A stretch of DNA of 43,380 nt from Verrucomicrobiota bacterium. GTDB taxonomy: Bacteria > Verrucomicrobiota > Verrucomicrobiia > Opitutales > Coraliomargaritaceae. The stretch spans positions 1-43,380 of the forward strand of contig JAURBE010000005.1 in assembly GCA_030829145.1 (NCBI GenBank). The letters run 5' to 3'. Made by a program: the position numbers and the translations under genes. This document shows, piece by piece, positions 27,847-40,250 of the stretch (the stretch's first letter is position 1; each line of letters starts with the position of its first letter). The notes below the pieces were generated by a model. The model was given only the letters and a program-made list of their open reading frames with translations, did not search any database and had not been told where the DNA came from.

Positions 27847-28734
27847 CTACTTTGATTCTTTAGGGTCGAGCGCATCACGCAGACCGTCGCCAATGAAGTT
27901 GAGCGCGAAGATAGTGACCGAGAAAAAGAGTGCTGGGAAGAATAGCATCCACGGGTATATGTCGATTTTTTCAGCGCCATCACTGATTAGAATTCCCCAT
28001 GAACTCATTGGCGGTTGCACGCCGAGTCCGAGGAAGCTGAGGATCGACTCCAGTAAAATGACAGCGGGAATGGTCAGTGTGGTATAGACGATGACCGGGC
28101 CGAGTAAATTAGGCAGGATGTGGCGCTGTAAAATATGGCTTTGTTTAGCCCCACTTACGATTGCTGCTTCGACAAAGGGTTGTTTGCGCAGTGCGCGAGT
28201 TTGACCACGAACGATGCGAGCCATAGTCAACCACTCGACCGCACCAATCGCCATAAAGATCAGGAAAATGCTCTTCTTATCAAAGGTGACCGTCAGAATG
28301 ATGACCATCATTGTAAACGGCAGCGCATAGACTGCATCCACAATACGCATCATGAGTGCTTCGGTAGCGCCACCACAATAGCCAGCAAAGGCGCCATAGC
28401 TGACGCCGATAATCAATGCAATAAGTGTGGCGGCAAAACCAACTCCGATAGAGATTTGTCCACCGACCAAGATGCGCACCATCAAATCACGGCCGAGATC
28501 ATCCGTGCCGAACCAGTGCTCGACTGAAGGACCTTGGGCACCGTAGGCAAGATCTTGTTGCTCGTAGCTATAGCTGCTTAGCGATGGACCAATGAGGCAG
28601 AGTAGAGTGATACAGATAAAGAGTGTACCGCCAATTTGTGCCATGCGGTTTTGTTTGAGTCGCTCCCAGGCATCTTGCCCTAAGGATTTCGATGCGACGG
28701 AACTGGCTGCTGCTTCGCGGCGTTGTTTAATCAT
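27847..28734 (-). CDS. ABC transporter permease, OppC/DppC type
   Basis: Second permease of a peptide/nickel-type importer. The 295 residues have an N-terminal OppC extension with one membrane helix (about 30-50), the periplasmic HWFGTDDLGRD motif characteristic of OppC/DppC, then five more helices. The EAA loop, which contacts the ATPase, reads EAAIVSGAKQSHILQRHILPN (key E-A-A...G near residue 190). It overlaps the upstream permease gene by 8 bases. Neither ATPase nor binding protein genes are nearby, so the full transporter must draw on genes elsewhere; substrate unknown. Confidence 0.93.
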   Translation of the reverse strand: MIKQRREAAASSVASKSLGQDAWERLKQNRMAQIGGTLFICITLLCLIGPSLSSYSYEQQDLAYGAQGPSVEHWFGTDDLGRDLMVRILVGGQISIGVGFAATLIALIIGVSYGAFAGYCGGATEALMMRIVDAVYALPFTMMVIILTVTFDKKSIFLIFMAIGAVEWLTMARIVRGQTRALRKQPFVEAAIVSGAKQSHILQRHILPNLLGPVIVYTTLTIPAVILLESILSFLGLGVQPPMSSWGILISDGAEKIDIYPWMLFFPALFFSVTIFALNFIGDGLRDALDPKESK

Positions 28735-29644
28735 TACGCGTCCTTGGGTTGAGCCACATTTGAATGATGTCGACCAGTAAATTAAAGCTGATGATTAAAG
28801 TGGCATAAAAAAGCACCGTGCCCATGACCATCGTGTAGTCTCGGTTGAGTGCGGCATTCACGAAGAAGGGCCCTAGGCCTGGAATAAAGAAAATGGTTTC
28901 GACAACGAATGAGCCACTAATCAAACCAGCTGCCGCTGGCCCCATGTATGCAACCACCGGATACAACGCAGTGCGCAATGCATGGCGCAGGACGATAGTT
29001 TTATCTTTTAATCCCTTTGCACGAGCGGTGCGAATATAGTCGTGTTGCATTACATCCAACATACCACTACGAGATAAGCGAGCGATGTAAGCGGCATACA
29101 GTAGACCAAGCGTGAGCGCTGGAATGAAGCGATCGCTCGCATAGCTCCAGCCCAGCGGATTAAACCATTCAAGGTGCAGGCTGAAGACGATTAGTAGAAT
29201 CGGACCAATCACAAACGAAGGCAGGCAAATGCCAATCATGGCGATGCCCATTAGACCGGTCTCAGTGGGACGGTTGTGTTTCAGCGCAGCGAGTGTACCA
29301 ATCGGTATACCAATCGCTAGGGCAATGAGCAGTGCCCAAAAGCCAAGTTCAAGCGAGACGGGAAAGGATTGCGCAATGATTTCCTGTACGTCCCAGCCCG
29401 GATATTTGTATGAGGGCCCTAAATCTCCGTTACATAGATTTAGGAAAAAATTGTAGTACTGCTGGTAGAGCGGTTGATTCAGGCCATAGTGCGCCTCAAT
29501 CTGCGCTTTGATTTCAGGCGGCAGTTTTTTTTCATCGTCAAACGGGCCACCTGGTGCGAAGCGTAACAGCACAAAGGTGACGGAGGCCACCACCCATAAG
29601 GTGGGGATGGCTTGTAGTAAACGTCTGGCGATCAGGCTAAGCAC
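28727..29644 (-). CDS. ABC transporter permease, OppB/DppB type
   Basis: First permease of the same importer. The 305 residues begin with the family's MLSLIARRLLQAIPTLWVV helix and FLLLRFAPGGP-like segment (here VLLRFAPGGPFD). Six membrane helices follow, with the EAA loop YIRTARAKGLKDKTIVLRHAL near residue 205. It heads the three-gene unit. About 70 bases without structure separate it from rsmA upstream. Confidence 0.93.
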   Translation of the reverse strand: MLSLIARRLLQAIPTLWVVASVTFVLLRFAPGGPFDDEKKLPPEIKAQIEAHYGLNQPLYQQYYNFFLNLCNGDLGPSYKYPGWDVQEIIAQSFPVSLELGFWALLIALAIGIPIGTLAALKHNRPTETGLMGIAMIGICLPSFVIGPILLIVFSLHLEWFNPLGWSYASDRFIPALTLGLLYAAYIARLSRSGMLDVMQHDYIRTARAKGLKDKTIVLRHALRTALYPVVAYMGPAAAGLISGSFVVETIFFIPGLGPFFVNAALNRDYTMVMGTVLFYATLIISFNLLVDIIQMWLNPRTRND

Positions 29645-29712
29645 GGCGAGAGGAGAATTACGAAGTAGGATTAGGCGACTGAGGCTGGCGAATCAAGTAC
29701 GCATCGATCCAC

Positions 29713-30546
29713 TTAGGCGAGTCGATGGGCTAGCTTTTGCCATTGTTCTAGTGGTAACTCTTCGGGGCGAATTGTAGATTTTACGCCTTCTGCTACGATG
29801 GTGTTGAACCAGTCCAATGCCTCGGTATGCGTAGCGCGCTTGCAGAGAGCGCCGAGTTGTTTACGGCGTTGAGTAAAGATCCCACGGATACACTCGCGGG
29901 CAGCTGCAGAGAAATGCACGGCGTCTTCTCGCAAGTCGAGACGTAACAGAGCGGAATCAACTTTTGGCGCTGGGTGGAAGCATTGCGCGGAAACCAGATG
30001 TTTGCTGTGTGCGGTATAGACCGATTGCAAGAAAATCGAAATCGCACCAAAGGCCTTGCTGCCGTGGCTGGCGACATAGCGGTCGGCAGCTTCTTTCTGC
30101 AGCATCAGCACCATGCGCTGCGGCAGTGGGCCTGAGATGATTGCTTCCATCCATGGTGTAGAGACTGCGTAGGGCAGATTGGCGACAATTTTAAAGTCAC
30201 TTTGAGCCTGCAGGATCGGTAGTTCGGCGCGCGGGTAATCCAGGCAGTCGCCTTCGATGAGGTGGAGCTTGGGTTGTTCGGGAACAACAGTATCGCGAAT
30301 ATGTTGGGCGAGAGTAGCATCACGCTCAACTGCCCATACGGTTGCGCCGCTACCCAGGATCGCGCGGGTGAGTGTGCCTAGCCCCGGGCCCACCTCGACG
30401 ACGTGGCTATTAGCATCGAGCTCAGCCATATCGATTGATTTGCGCACGATATTGCCATCGACCAGAAAGTTCTGTCCCAATTTTTTATTAGGGAAATGCG
30501 CTAGCTGATCGAGCAGTGCGCGGGTCTGTTTAGGACTAAGTGGCAT
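29713..30546 (-). CDS. rsmA: 16S rRNA (adenine1518-N6/adenine1519-N6)-dimethyltransferase
   Basis: Dimethylates two adenines near the 3' end of 16S rRNA (KsgA). The 277 residues have KKLGQNFLVDGNIV, the SAM-binding VVEVGPGLGTLTRAIL (about 47-62), a DxLD-type acidic stretch and the catalytic NLPYAVSTP (NLPY, near residue 122). A C-terminal helical domain contains FTQRRKQL. Length is normal. Confidence 0.96.
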   Translation of the reverse strand: MPLSPKQTRALLDQLAHFPNKKLGQNFLVDGNIVRKSIDMAELDANSHVVEVGPGLGTLTRAILGSGATVWAVERDATLAQHIRDTVVPEQPKLHLIEGDCLDYPRAELPILQAQSDFKIVANLPYAVSTPWMEAIISGPLPQRMVLMLQKEAADRYVASHGSKAFGAISIFLQSVYTAHSKHLVSAQCFHPAPKVDSALLRLDLREDAVHFSAAARECIRGIFTQRRKQLGALCKRATHTEALDWFNTIVAEGVKSTIRPEELPLEQWQKLAHRLA

Positions 30547-30627
30547 GGCAAAAAAGGTGGGTAGGTAAAAGGTATGAGGGTGTGAATGCTACATTCTCAC
30601 TGTTCGGCTTTCAATCTTCATACTCTC

Positions 30628-31425
<798 letters not shown>

Positions 31426-31430
31426 CTAAT

Positions 31431-31480
31431 TGAACATCGAACGTTTCACGTCGAACTTTCAACATTGAATTTGGCTTTAT
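31431..31480. repeat. Imperfect short repeats upstream of trpC
   Basis: The 50 bases before trpC repeat short phrases: GAACATCGAAC, ACGTCGAAC and CAACATTGAA. This style of GTTCGA/TTCAACA periodic sequence is typical of dispersed intergenic repeats. It lies between the DUF5069-like gene and trpC. Confidence 0.35.
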
Positions 31481-31503
31481 TGAGGGTATGGCGGTTCGAT
31501 CAA

Positions 31504-32037
31504 TTAGCTATTTGATGCAGCATGGCGAGCTTCGACCCACTCAATGAGTTTCTCGGGTTCGTCTTCATAAGCCCAAGCTGCCCGCAGGAATTCCGCTGGA
31601 TGAATATTGTTGGTCGCGAAAAAGCGTCGATCACCGCCACAGCCATACATTGTTTCTGGAGGCAGTTCGCCACGGAGTTTTGCGATCGCTTTGGGCATAA
31701 TACGCGGCAACCAGACGATCCCACGGATTGCAAGGTCTTTGGCGGGCAGCGAGCTGGAGTCGAGTATGTTGGTTGATTGGAGGCCGTTTTGCTTGTTGAG
31801 GAAGTAGTCACGCCGTGCGTCCGAAATCAATAGAAAGGTAGAGAAGTCAATGTCTGCGCCGCTGAGGTGGTCTTCAACCGGGTCATAAACATCCATTGGG
31901 TTGAGACCGATAGAAGCGAGGTCAGCTAGGCTAGCGTCATCGAAAAAAGTATCTGCCTCACGGTTGCCGGATTGATACTTTGCAATCGCCTCGTCCCAGA
32001 TGGCTTTGAGTCGTGTTGGATAGTTGGTATGTAACAT
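31504..32037 (-). CDS. DUF5069-like conserved protein
   Basis: 177 residues, soluble, no signal peptide. The features I recognise are those of the DUF5069 family seen in Verrucomicrobiota and Planctomycetota: RGIVWLPRIMPKAIAKLRGE (about 106-125), then MYGCGGDRRFF and a C-terminal LIEWVEARH. The function is unknown. The family name is from memory of the pattern and should be checked by profile search. It lies between pyrG and trpC in the same direction, separated from pyrG by a terminator. Confidence 0.75.
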   Translation of the reverse strand: MLHTNYPTRLKAIWDEAIAKYQSGNREADTFFDDASLADLASIGLNPMDVYDPVEDHLSGADIDFSTFLLISDARRDYFLNKQNGLQSTNILDSSSLPAKDLAIRGIVWLPRIMPKAIAKLRGELPPETMYGCGGDRRFFATNNIHPAEFLRAAWAYEDEPEKLIEWVEARHAASNS

Positions 32038-32089
32038 AGGAGGTATGAGTAGTGCAGTTGGTTATAAAGGCAACGCACGGATACAAAAA

Positions 32090-32132
32090 CAAAAAAACCA
32101 GCGGTGCGACATAGAGCCGCTGACGCTGGTTT
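32090..32132 (-). terminator. Rho-independent terminator of pyrG
   Basis: On the minus strand AAACCAGCG and CGCTGGTTT form a 9-bp stem around a 20-base loop (itself partly structured), followed directly by a T-run. It lies 34 bases after the pyrG stop. Confidence 0.75.
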
Positions 32133-32165
32133 GTAAATAGGGTGAACGCGTGAACGATCTTAGTA

Positions 32166-34123
<1,958 letters not shown>

Positions 34124-34918
34124 ATGTGTTCACTGTGTAGCTTTCTAAAATCGACCATTGGTCGAAAAGTCCTAATGGCCCTAACTGGTCTGATTCTTGT
34201 GTTGTTTGTGCTCGGTCACATGCTTGGCAATTTACAGATTTTCTTGGGTCCTGATGTAATCAACGCGTATGCATACAAGCTGCATCATGTCATGCCTGTT
34301 GAGATGCTCTGGGGAATTCGACTTTTCCTGCTGGCTTGTATCGGCATCCACATTTGGGCTGCAATTTCGCTCACGCTAGATAATCGTAAAGCGCGTCCGC
34401 AGGGGTATGGGTTGAACAAATCAGTACAAGCGACCTATGCAGCAAAGACAATGCGCATCAGTGGTATCATTTTGCTAGCGTTCATTATTTTCCACATAGC
34501 GCACTACACCGCACGGACTGTTCCTAGCATGGAATATGACCAGCAGATCGAAGATGTCGCTTTGGTTAAGAATGGCGAACTGGTACTGAAGAATGGCACG
34601 CCTGTTATGACCTTTAATGTGAATGATATGATGATAGCAGGCTTTGAGGTGTGGTGGGTGTCTGCTTTTTATATCTTAGCTACAGGACTATTGTGCATGC
34701 ATCTCATTCACGGTGTAAGTAGTATGTTTCAGTCGGTAGGCTTGCGCAACCAGCTGTGGCGTAAGCGCCTCGATCGGCTAGCGCTGATTTATGGTGTGGT
34801 TGTTTTCCTGGGATTCGCAGTGATTCCTGTCGCCTCCATGGCAGGCATGCTCAAAAAAACCGGTGATGCTTCGAGTTCCGAAGTCACTGATCCTATCATT
34901 GAAAAACTTCACAAATAG
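34124..34918 (+). CDS. sdhC: Succinate dehydrogenase cytochrome b subunit
   Basis: Membrane anchor of a type B succinate:quinone oxidoreductase. The 264 residues hold five transmembrane helices (about 15-35, 62-82, 108-128, 172-195, 218-238). Histidines sit within or at the ends of four of them (GHMLGN, IGIHIW, FHIAHY, MHLIHG), as expected for ligands of two b hemes. A single large anchor protein with a SdhC-SdhA-SdhB order fits the Bacteroidota/Verrucomicrobiota arrangement, likely working with menaquinone; the quinone is inferred. Confidence 0.92.
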   Translation: MCSLCSFLKSTIGRKVLMALTGLILVLFVLGHMLGNLQIFLGPDVINAYAYKLHHVMPVEMLWGIRLFLLACIGIHIWAAISLTLDNRKARPQGYGLNKSVQATYAAKTMRISGIILLAFIIFHIAHYTARTVPSMEYDQQIEDVALVKNGELVLKNGTPVMTFNVNDMMIAGFEVWWVSAFYILATGLLCMHLIHGVSSMFQSVGLRNQLWRKRLDRLALIYGVVVFLGFAVIPVASMAGMLKKTGDASSSEVTDPIIEKLHK

Positions 34919-34930
34919 GGCCTAATACGA

Positions 34931-36874
34931 ATGAATCTAGATTCAAATATTCCTGAAGGACCACTGGCTGACAAGTGGTCAAATCATAAGTTTAACATGA
35001 AGTTGGTCAATCCGGCCAACCGTCGTAAGTATAACGTAATCGTTGTTGGTTCTGGTCTTGCCGGTGGCGCTGCGGCAGCGAGTCTTGCTGAGCAGGGCTA
35101 TAATGTTTCATGCTTCTGTTACCAAGACAGCCCGCGGCGCGCGCATAGTATTGCTGCTCAAGGCGGTATCAATGCAGCTAAGAATTATCAAAACGACGGT
35201 GATTCTGTGCGTCGTTTGTTTTATGATACAGTTAAAGGCGGAGACTATCGGGCACGCGAAGCCAACGTCTATCGCCTCGCAGAGGTGAGTAGCGATATTA
35301 TTGACCAGTGTGTCGCCCAAGGTGTGCCGTTTGCGCGTGAATACGGTGGTATGCTGGCCAATCGTTCCTTTGGCGGAGCGCAGGTTTCGCGCACATTTTA
35401 TGCGCGTGGGCAAACTGGACAACAACTACTGCTTGGCGCGTATGCTGCGCTGAGTAAGCAGATTGGCTTGGGTAAGGTGAAGATGTACAATCGTCACGAG
35501 ATGCTCGATGTGGTCAAAGTCGACGGTCATGCCAAGGGAGTGATTGTGCGTAACATGGTCACCGGTGAGGTGTCTCGCCATGCCGCGGATGCAGTGGTGA
35601 TGGCAACTGGTGGTTATGGTAATGTATTTTTTCTCTCCACCAATGCACAGGGCTGTAATGTCACTGCAGCATATCGTGCTTACAAGCGCGGGGCTGGCTT
35701 TGCGAATCCATGTTATACACAGATTCATCCAACCTGTATTCCTGTTCATGGTGATCAGCAGTCGAAGTTGACGCTTATGTCTGAGTCACTACGCAATGAT
35801 GGTCGTGTTTGGGCGCCCAAGTGTAAAGACGTGGCTCAGCAAATTCGCGAAGGTAAACTCGACCCGAATGCGGTGGCTGAGGATGACCGTGATTACTTCT
35901 TGGAGCGCAAGTACCCCAGCTTTGGAAATCTTGCGCCACGCGACATTTCCTCGCGTGCGGCGAAAGAAACGTGTGATGAAGGTCGCGGTATCGCTGCCTC
36001 CGGACTGGGCGTGTTTCTCGACTTCCGCGATGCGATTAAGCGCGATGGTCGCAAAGCAATTGAAGAACGCTACGGCAATTTGTTCGACATGTATAACTGT
36101 ATTACAGGCGCCGATCCATACAGTACGCCAATGATGATTTTCCCTGCGGTGCACTACACCATGGGGGGGCTTTGGGTCGATTATAACTTGCAGAGCTCCA
36201 TACCTGGTATGTTTGTTGGTGGTGAGGCGAACTTCTCTGATCACGGTGCGAATCGCCTCGGTGCCTCTGCATTGATGCAGGGCCTTGCCGATGGTTATTT
36301 CGTATTACCGTATACGGTCGGTAATTATTTAGCTGCCCAAGGTATTGCGAAAGCAGGCACTGTGACGACCGAGCATCCGGCATTTGCCGAAGTGGAATCG
36401 GATGTTAAAAGCCGAATTGACGCACTATTGTCGGTCAACGGTACTGAATCTCCACGCTCTTTTCATAAACGTATTGGCCAAATTATTTGGGACAAGTGCG
36501 GAATGGCTCGTGACAAGGAAGGGTTGCTTGGAGCGATCAAAGACATTCAAGAACTGCGCAAGGAGTTCTGGTCGAATGTGCGTGTGGTCGGGGATGCTCA
36601 TTCGTTGAACCCAGAATTGGAGCGTGCTGGTCGTGTTGCTGATTTTATCGATTTTGGTGAGTTGATGTGCCGTGATGCGTTGATGCGCGAGGAGTCCTGT
36701 GGTGGGCATTTCCGTGTTGAGCACCAGACCAGTGAAGGCGAGGCCAAGCGTAATGATGATCAGTTCACTTTCGTTGGTGTGTGGGAGTATCAGGGTGATG
36801 ATGTTGATCCGGCACTTCACAAAGAAGCCCTCATATATGAAGAGGTAAAACTCGCAACCCGCAGCTACAAATAA
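34931..36874 (+). CDS. sdhA: Succinate dehydrogenase flavoprotein subunit
   Basis: Oxidises succinate to fumarate (or the reverse). The 647 residues have the FAD-binding [19 protein letters not shown] (about 38), [14 protein letters not shown] with the His that covalently binds [24 protein letters not shown] and the Arg-containing [13 protein letters not shown]. The N terminus carries about 35 extra residues compared with short SdhA proteins, as is usual for this subtype. It lies 12 bases after sdhC. Confidence 0.96.
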   Translation: MNLDSNIPEGPLADKWSNHKFNMKLVNPANRRKYNVIVVGSGLAGGAAAASLAEQGYNVSCFCYQDSPRRAHSIAAQGGINAAKNYQNDGDSVRRLFYDTVKGGDYRAREANVYRLAEVSSDIIDQCVAQGVPFAREYGGMLANRSFGGAQVSRTFYARGQTGQQLLLGAYAALSKQIGLGKVKMYNRHEMLDVVKVDGHAKGVIVRNMVTGEVSRHAADAVVMATGGYGNVFFLSTNAQGCNVTAAYRAYKRGAGFANPCYTQIHPTCIPVHGDQQSKLTLMSESLRNDGRVWAPKCKDVAQQIREGKLDPNAVAEDDRDYFLERKYPSFGNLAPRDISSRAAKETCDEGRGIAASGLGVFLDFRDAIKRDGRKAIEERYGNLFDMYNCITGADPYSTPMMIFPAVHYTMGGLWVDYNLQSSIPGMFVGGEANFSDHGANRLGASALMQGLADGYFVLPYTVGNYLAAQGIAKAGTVTTEHPAFAEVESDVKSRIDALLSVNGTESPRSFHKRIGQIIWDKCGMARDKEGLLGAIKDIQELRKEFWSNVRVVGDAHSLNPELERAGRVADFIDFGELMCRDALMREESCGGHFRVEHQTSEGEAKRNDDQFTFVGVWEYQGDDVDPALHKEALIYEEVKLATRSYK

Positions 36875-36901
36875 GCGTAACACTCAACCAAAGACAGAAT
36901 T

Positions 36902-37663
36902 ATGAAACTTACACTTAAAGTTTGGCGGCAGAAGAACAGCCAGAGCGAAGGCAAGTTTGTTGAGTATGTACTCGACGATGTTTCCGAAGGATCTTCTTTC
37001 TTGGAAATGCTGGATTGCCTATCAGAGCAACAGGTTGCCAATGGTGAAGAGCCAGTCGCATTTGATCACGATTGTCGGGAAGGTATTTGTGGCAGTTGCT
37101 CGCTGACGATTAATGGCATCCCGCACGGTCCGGAAAATGGCACCACTGCATGTCAGTTACACATGCGGCACTTTCACGACGGACAGACCATCACGATTGA
37201 GCCTTGGCGAGCGGCCCCATTTCCGGTGATTAAAGACCTAGTCACAGACCGCACCGCATTTGATAAGATTATCCAGTCTGGTGGTTTTATCACTGCTCGC
37301 ACAGGTACCGCCGTTGATGCGAATTCGAGTCCAATTGCCAAGGGTGTTGCTGATTATGCGATGGATGCTGCAGCCTGCATTGGCTGTGGTGCCTGCGTCG
37401 CGGCATGCCCGAATGCATCGGCCATGTTATTTACCGCGGCTAAAGTTTCTCACATGAATAGTCTGCCACAGGGTAAGCCGGAGAAAGATCGCCGCGCGCT
37501 TGCTATGGTGAGCACTATGGATGGTGAGGGCTTTGGTGGTTGCACGAATGTTGGTGAGTGCGAGGCGGTTTGTCCGAAGAGCATCTCTCTGGATATGATT
37601 GCGCAACTCAATCGTGATTACACGGCAGCTAAAGTGAAGGATTTCTTCTACTTGGTTAAGTAG
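36902..37663 (+). CDS. sdhB: Succinate dehydrogenase iron-sulfur subunit
   Basis: Passes electrons from SdhA to the membrane anchor. The 253 residues have the [2Fe-2S] cysteines in [16 protein letters not shown], a further Cys at TTACQLH, then the ferredoxin-like part with [13 protein letters not shown] and [15 protein letters not shown] binding the [4Fe-4S] and [3Fe-4S] centres. It is the last gene of the operon, before a strong terminator. Confidence 0.96.
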   Translation: MKLTLKVWRQKNSQSEGKFVEYVLDDVSEGSSFLEMLDCLSEQQVANGEEPVAFDHDCREGICGSCSLTINGIPHGPENGTTACQLHMRHFHDGQTITIEPWRAAPFPVIKDLVTDRTAFDKIIQSGGFITARTGTAVDANSSPIAKGVADYAMDAAACIGCGACVAACPNASAMLFTAAKVSHMNSLPQGKPEKDRRALAMVSTMDGEGFGGCTNVGECEAVCPKSISLDMIAQLNRDYTAAKVKDFFYLVK

Positions 37664-37691
37664 AGTCATTCTTCAGCATTTTTCATTGTTA

Positions 37692-37720
37692 CGGCTGTGC
37701 AGGTGCACAGCCGTTTTTTT
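37692..37720 (+). terminator. Rho-independent terminator of sdhCAB
   Basis: CGGCTGTGC and GCACAGCCG form a 9-bp GC-rich stem around AGGT, followed by seven T. It lies 28 bases after the sdhB stop. Confidence 0.92.
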
Positions 37721-37895
37721 GTCTGTATTAGTTCTCGTGGGCGTAACTTATATGTAAAGATGGACTTAGGTAGGGCCTAGTTTTCTTTTCAACTCGATTT
37801 GTTGCTATGTAGCCATAGTTATGACTCATCTTAAAATAGATTGCTAATTCAAAAATGATTTTAGCAATGTGCATGATTTGAACTCACAAAAAAAT

Positions 37896-38061
37896 ATGAA
37901 ACTTATAAAAAAAGCTCTTAGGAACATCTGTATTGACAGGGATCTTGTTCATATCCGCAGCGCAACTAATTGCTGATTGAATTCCAGATAAAGGTAAAAA
38001 TTTCACGGTATCGGATTCTCCGCGATCTACAGTGTTCAATCTGAAAAATCCAACGACCTAA
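37896..38061 (+). pseudogene. Decayed ORF with signal peptide, upstream of exbD
   Basis: ATGAAACTTATAAAAAAAGC runs into a stop in its own frame. Skipping one or two bases in the A7 tract opens the frame KLLGTSVLTGILFISAAQLIAD, a good signal peptide core. That frame then meets TGA (37978-37980) and stays open again after it (IPDKGKNFTVSDSPRST...) to TAA at 38061. It looks like a small exported protein gene broken by a frameshift and a nonsense codon. I do not recognise the family, and chance cannot be fully excluded. Confidence 0.35.
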
Positions 38062-38160
38062 TTCAGATTCACCAATATTATTTTTATAATCATTTTTCGT
38101 AGGTTATTTTGTATTAAAATCGTTGGGTGTTCTAAGAACTATAAAATCGAAAATAAACGT

Positions 38161-38574
38161 ATGGCCTGCCGTCGATCGATACATCCTCCTGAAGAGGATT
38201 TCCCCATGACTCCGATGATTGATATGGTATTCTTATTGTTGGTTTTTTTTATGACTGTTAGCACCTTGGCACAGGCGGATCGTCAAGTAGAGTTAGAGTT
38301 ACCCGAATCTGCTTCAAGTGATGTGCCTAATGACTTGTCAGATCGAGGCACCATTTCGATTGATGCAACGGGACAGATTTACATGGGATCGATACCTCAG
38401 ACTTTACAGGAGATGCAAAGCTTACTTAAAAAATCCTTAACTGAGAATTCAGAATTACGGATTCATCTACGCGCGGATAGAACGACTGAATATCAATACA
38501 TTAAAGAGGTGTTGCGAGCATGCGCTGAAGTAGGTGCCTATGAAGTCATCTATGCGACCTATCAGTCAAGGTGA
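38161..38574 (+). CDS. ExbD/TolR-family protein 1
   Basis: Proton-channel and peptidoglycan-sensing subunit of an ExbBD/TolQR-type motor. The 137 residues have a short cytoplasmic N terminus, one transmembrane helix (about 21-41) with the essential Asp in TPMIDMVFLLLVFFM, and a periplasmic domain ending in the ELRIHLRADRTTEYQYI segment. It lies 23 bases before a second ExbD. There is no exbB/tolQ upstream or downstream; the upstream region holds only a decayed ORF. Confidence 0.9.
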   Translation: MACRRSIHPPEEDFPMTPMIDMVFLLLVFFMTVSTLAQADRQVELELPESASSDVPNDLSDRGTISIDATGQIYMGSIPQTLQEMQSLLKKSLTENSELRIHLRADRTTEYQYIKEVLRACAEVGAYEVIYATYQSR

Positions 38575-38597
38575 TCGTGGAATAGCTTGTAGATGAG

Positions 38598-39041
38598 ATG
38601 GCTCGATTTAAAAAGCGTTCATTAGAGAAGGGTGGAGTACCGATCGCACCGATGATCGACGTGGTCTTTCTATTGTTGATTTACTTTATGGTCTCATCGA
38701 CTCTAGAGCGTCAGGAGGCCGATCTTTCCTTTCAATTACCAGGTACAGTTGCGCAGCAAGAGCCCTTGGATTTACCAGATGAGCAAATCATTGAAATTCG
38801 CCCCGACGGACAAGTTGTGGTCAATGAATACCACTACGACCAGCCCGATGCCTTGCAGTTACGGGAATTGGCGGCGATGCTATCTCGCTTCCGTGAGGCC
38901 AGCGATGCGAACCGAGTCGAGGCAATTGTAACCATTGCACCAGCAAGTTGTGTTGCGCATGCTCAAATTGTTAAAGTCATGGACGCTTGCTCACTCGCTG
39001 AGATCCAGGCGGTGAATTTCGCATTGGGTGATGACTTTTGA
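38598..39041 (+). CDS. ExbD/TolR-family protein 2
   Basis: The 147 residues have the same plan: Lys/Arg-rich N terminus, helix with APMIDVVFLLLIYFMVSST (Asp about 20) and a periplasmic domain (ILP-like EIRPDGQVVVNEY, then EAIVTIAPASCVAHAQIVKVMDAC). It is clearly distinct from the first copy, so the pair may form a hetero-dimer in one motor. Tandem ExbD genes usually follow an ExbB gene, which is absent here. Confidence 0.9.
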   Translation: MARFKKRSLEKGGVPIAPMIDVVFLLLIYFMVSSTLERQEADLSFQLPGTVAQQEPLDLPDEQIIEIRPDGQVVVNEYHYDQPDALQLRELAAMLSRFREASDANRVEAIVTIAPASCVAHAQIVKVMDACSLAEIQAVNFALGDDF

Positions 39042-39191
39042 ATGGTTGGGCCGATTGCTGGGGTATTCATCAGCAACGAGAGGAAATGAATTCAGCATCA
39101 TTGCGGTAATTGGTTAAAGTGAATTTTTGTGACGCAGCGCTTTTCACGTTGACCCAAACCGACGAGTCACAAGTCTATCCGATTCTTGACT

Positions 39192-39266
<75 letters not shown>

Positions 39267-39273
39267 GCTTTGT

Positions 39274-40137
39274 CTAATAAGAGTCGAGTTCGGAGAGTAC
39301 CTGCTGCTTAGACTGCTGTAAGCTGGGTTGCACGATAGTTGCAGCAAGTTCCTTGGCTTCGCCGATACGGCCTAACTTACCGAGCACGCGCACTTTGTGG
39401 AGATCGAGGATCTGCCGGCGCAGGGTGTCATCGTTGGGGCAGTCTTTGCGGAGTTTATTCCAGTGTACCAGTGCTGCCTTCCAGTCGGGGCTGGCGAGGT
39501 CGTAGTAGGCTTCCCCTAGACGCATTTGTGCGTCGAAGTTGTGCGGCTCAAGGCGGACTGCGGTTTGGAAGGCTTTGAGCATTTCTCGGTCGAGCGCATC
39601 ACGAGTAAAAATTGCCTCCTCAAGGAATTGGTTGCGAAAGGTATAGAGTAATTCACCGAGTGCGAAGTGGTAAGTCGGTATTTTGGGCTCTAGTTGTATC
39701 GCATTCAGATAAAAAGTGAGGGCAGCTTTGCCCTTACCGGTTTCGGCCATGTGATTACCGATCTGCTGTTTGACGACAGCGATCTTAGAATTCAACTTGT
39801 CGGCCTGTAGGAAGGCACTGAAGGCTTCGTCATTCTTGTCTACGCGCCGAAGTAGCTTGCCGTAGAGAATCAGTGCGCTGACGTCGTCAGGGTTCTCTGT
39901 GAGGTAGGTACTGTAGGACTGGATGAGCTCGTTGATATGGCGCTCTAAATCGTCTGCAGTGTAAAATTCAGGGTCTGCCGCGAGTCGTTGGTAAATTTTT
40001 TGCTCGCGCTTGCTGATGTCCAGTAAGCGTTCGGTATCAAGGTCGGACTGCTTGGGTTGAGCGCTAAGGTCAGATACGAGACTGAGCATGCATGTGCAGG
40101 CAAGGAACCTAAGTGCGAGTTGGAGTCTATGATACAT
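39274..40137 (-). CDS. Exported TPR-repeat protein
   Basis: The 287 residues start with a signal peptide (cut near SDLSAQ), followed by several tetratricopeptide repeats (about 75-235). Recognisable repeat units include PDDVSALILYGKLLRRVDKN and KAALTFYLNAIQLEPKIP. TPRs are protein-interaction scaffolds and the partner is unknown. The protein probably resides in the periplasm. The C-terminal part (ILDLHKVRVLGKLGRIGEAKEL) is also helical. Confidence 0.82.
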   Translation of the reverse strand: MYHRLQLALRFLACTCMLSLVSDLSAQPKQSDLDTERLLDISKREQKIYQRLAADPEFYTADDLERHINELIQSYSTYLTENPDDVSALILYGKLLRRVDKNDEAFSAFLQADKLNSKIAVVKQQIGNHMAETGKGKAALTFYLNAIQLEPKIPTYHFALGELLYTFRNQFLEEAIFTRDALDREMLKAFQTAVRLEPHNFDAQMRLGEAYYDLASPDWKAALVHWNKLRKDCPNDDTLRRQILDLHKVRVLGKLGRIGEAKELAATIVQPSLQQSKQQVLSELDSY

Positions 40138-40250
40138 CGATGAAAGTAAAAGTGATTCGCTAGTGGGTGCGATTGCGATTCAAGCGATTAATTAGATAGT
40201 CTAAAAGGTCTACTTGTTCCATGCTTTCGAGAAATAGATCGCGACCGCTA

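Noticed and set aside
31440-31455. Possible parS site
   Set aside because: Only GTTTCACGT matches; the other half differs and the sequence belongs to a local short-repeat pattern.
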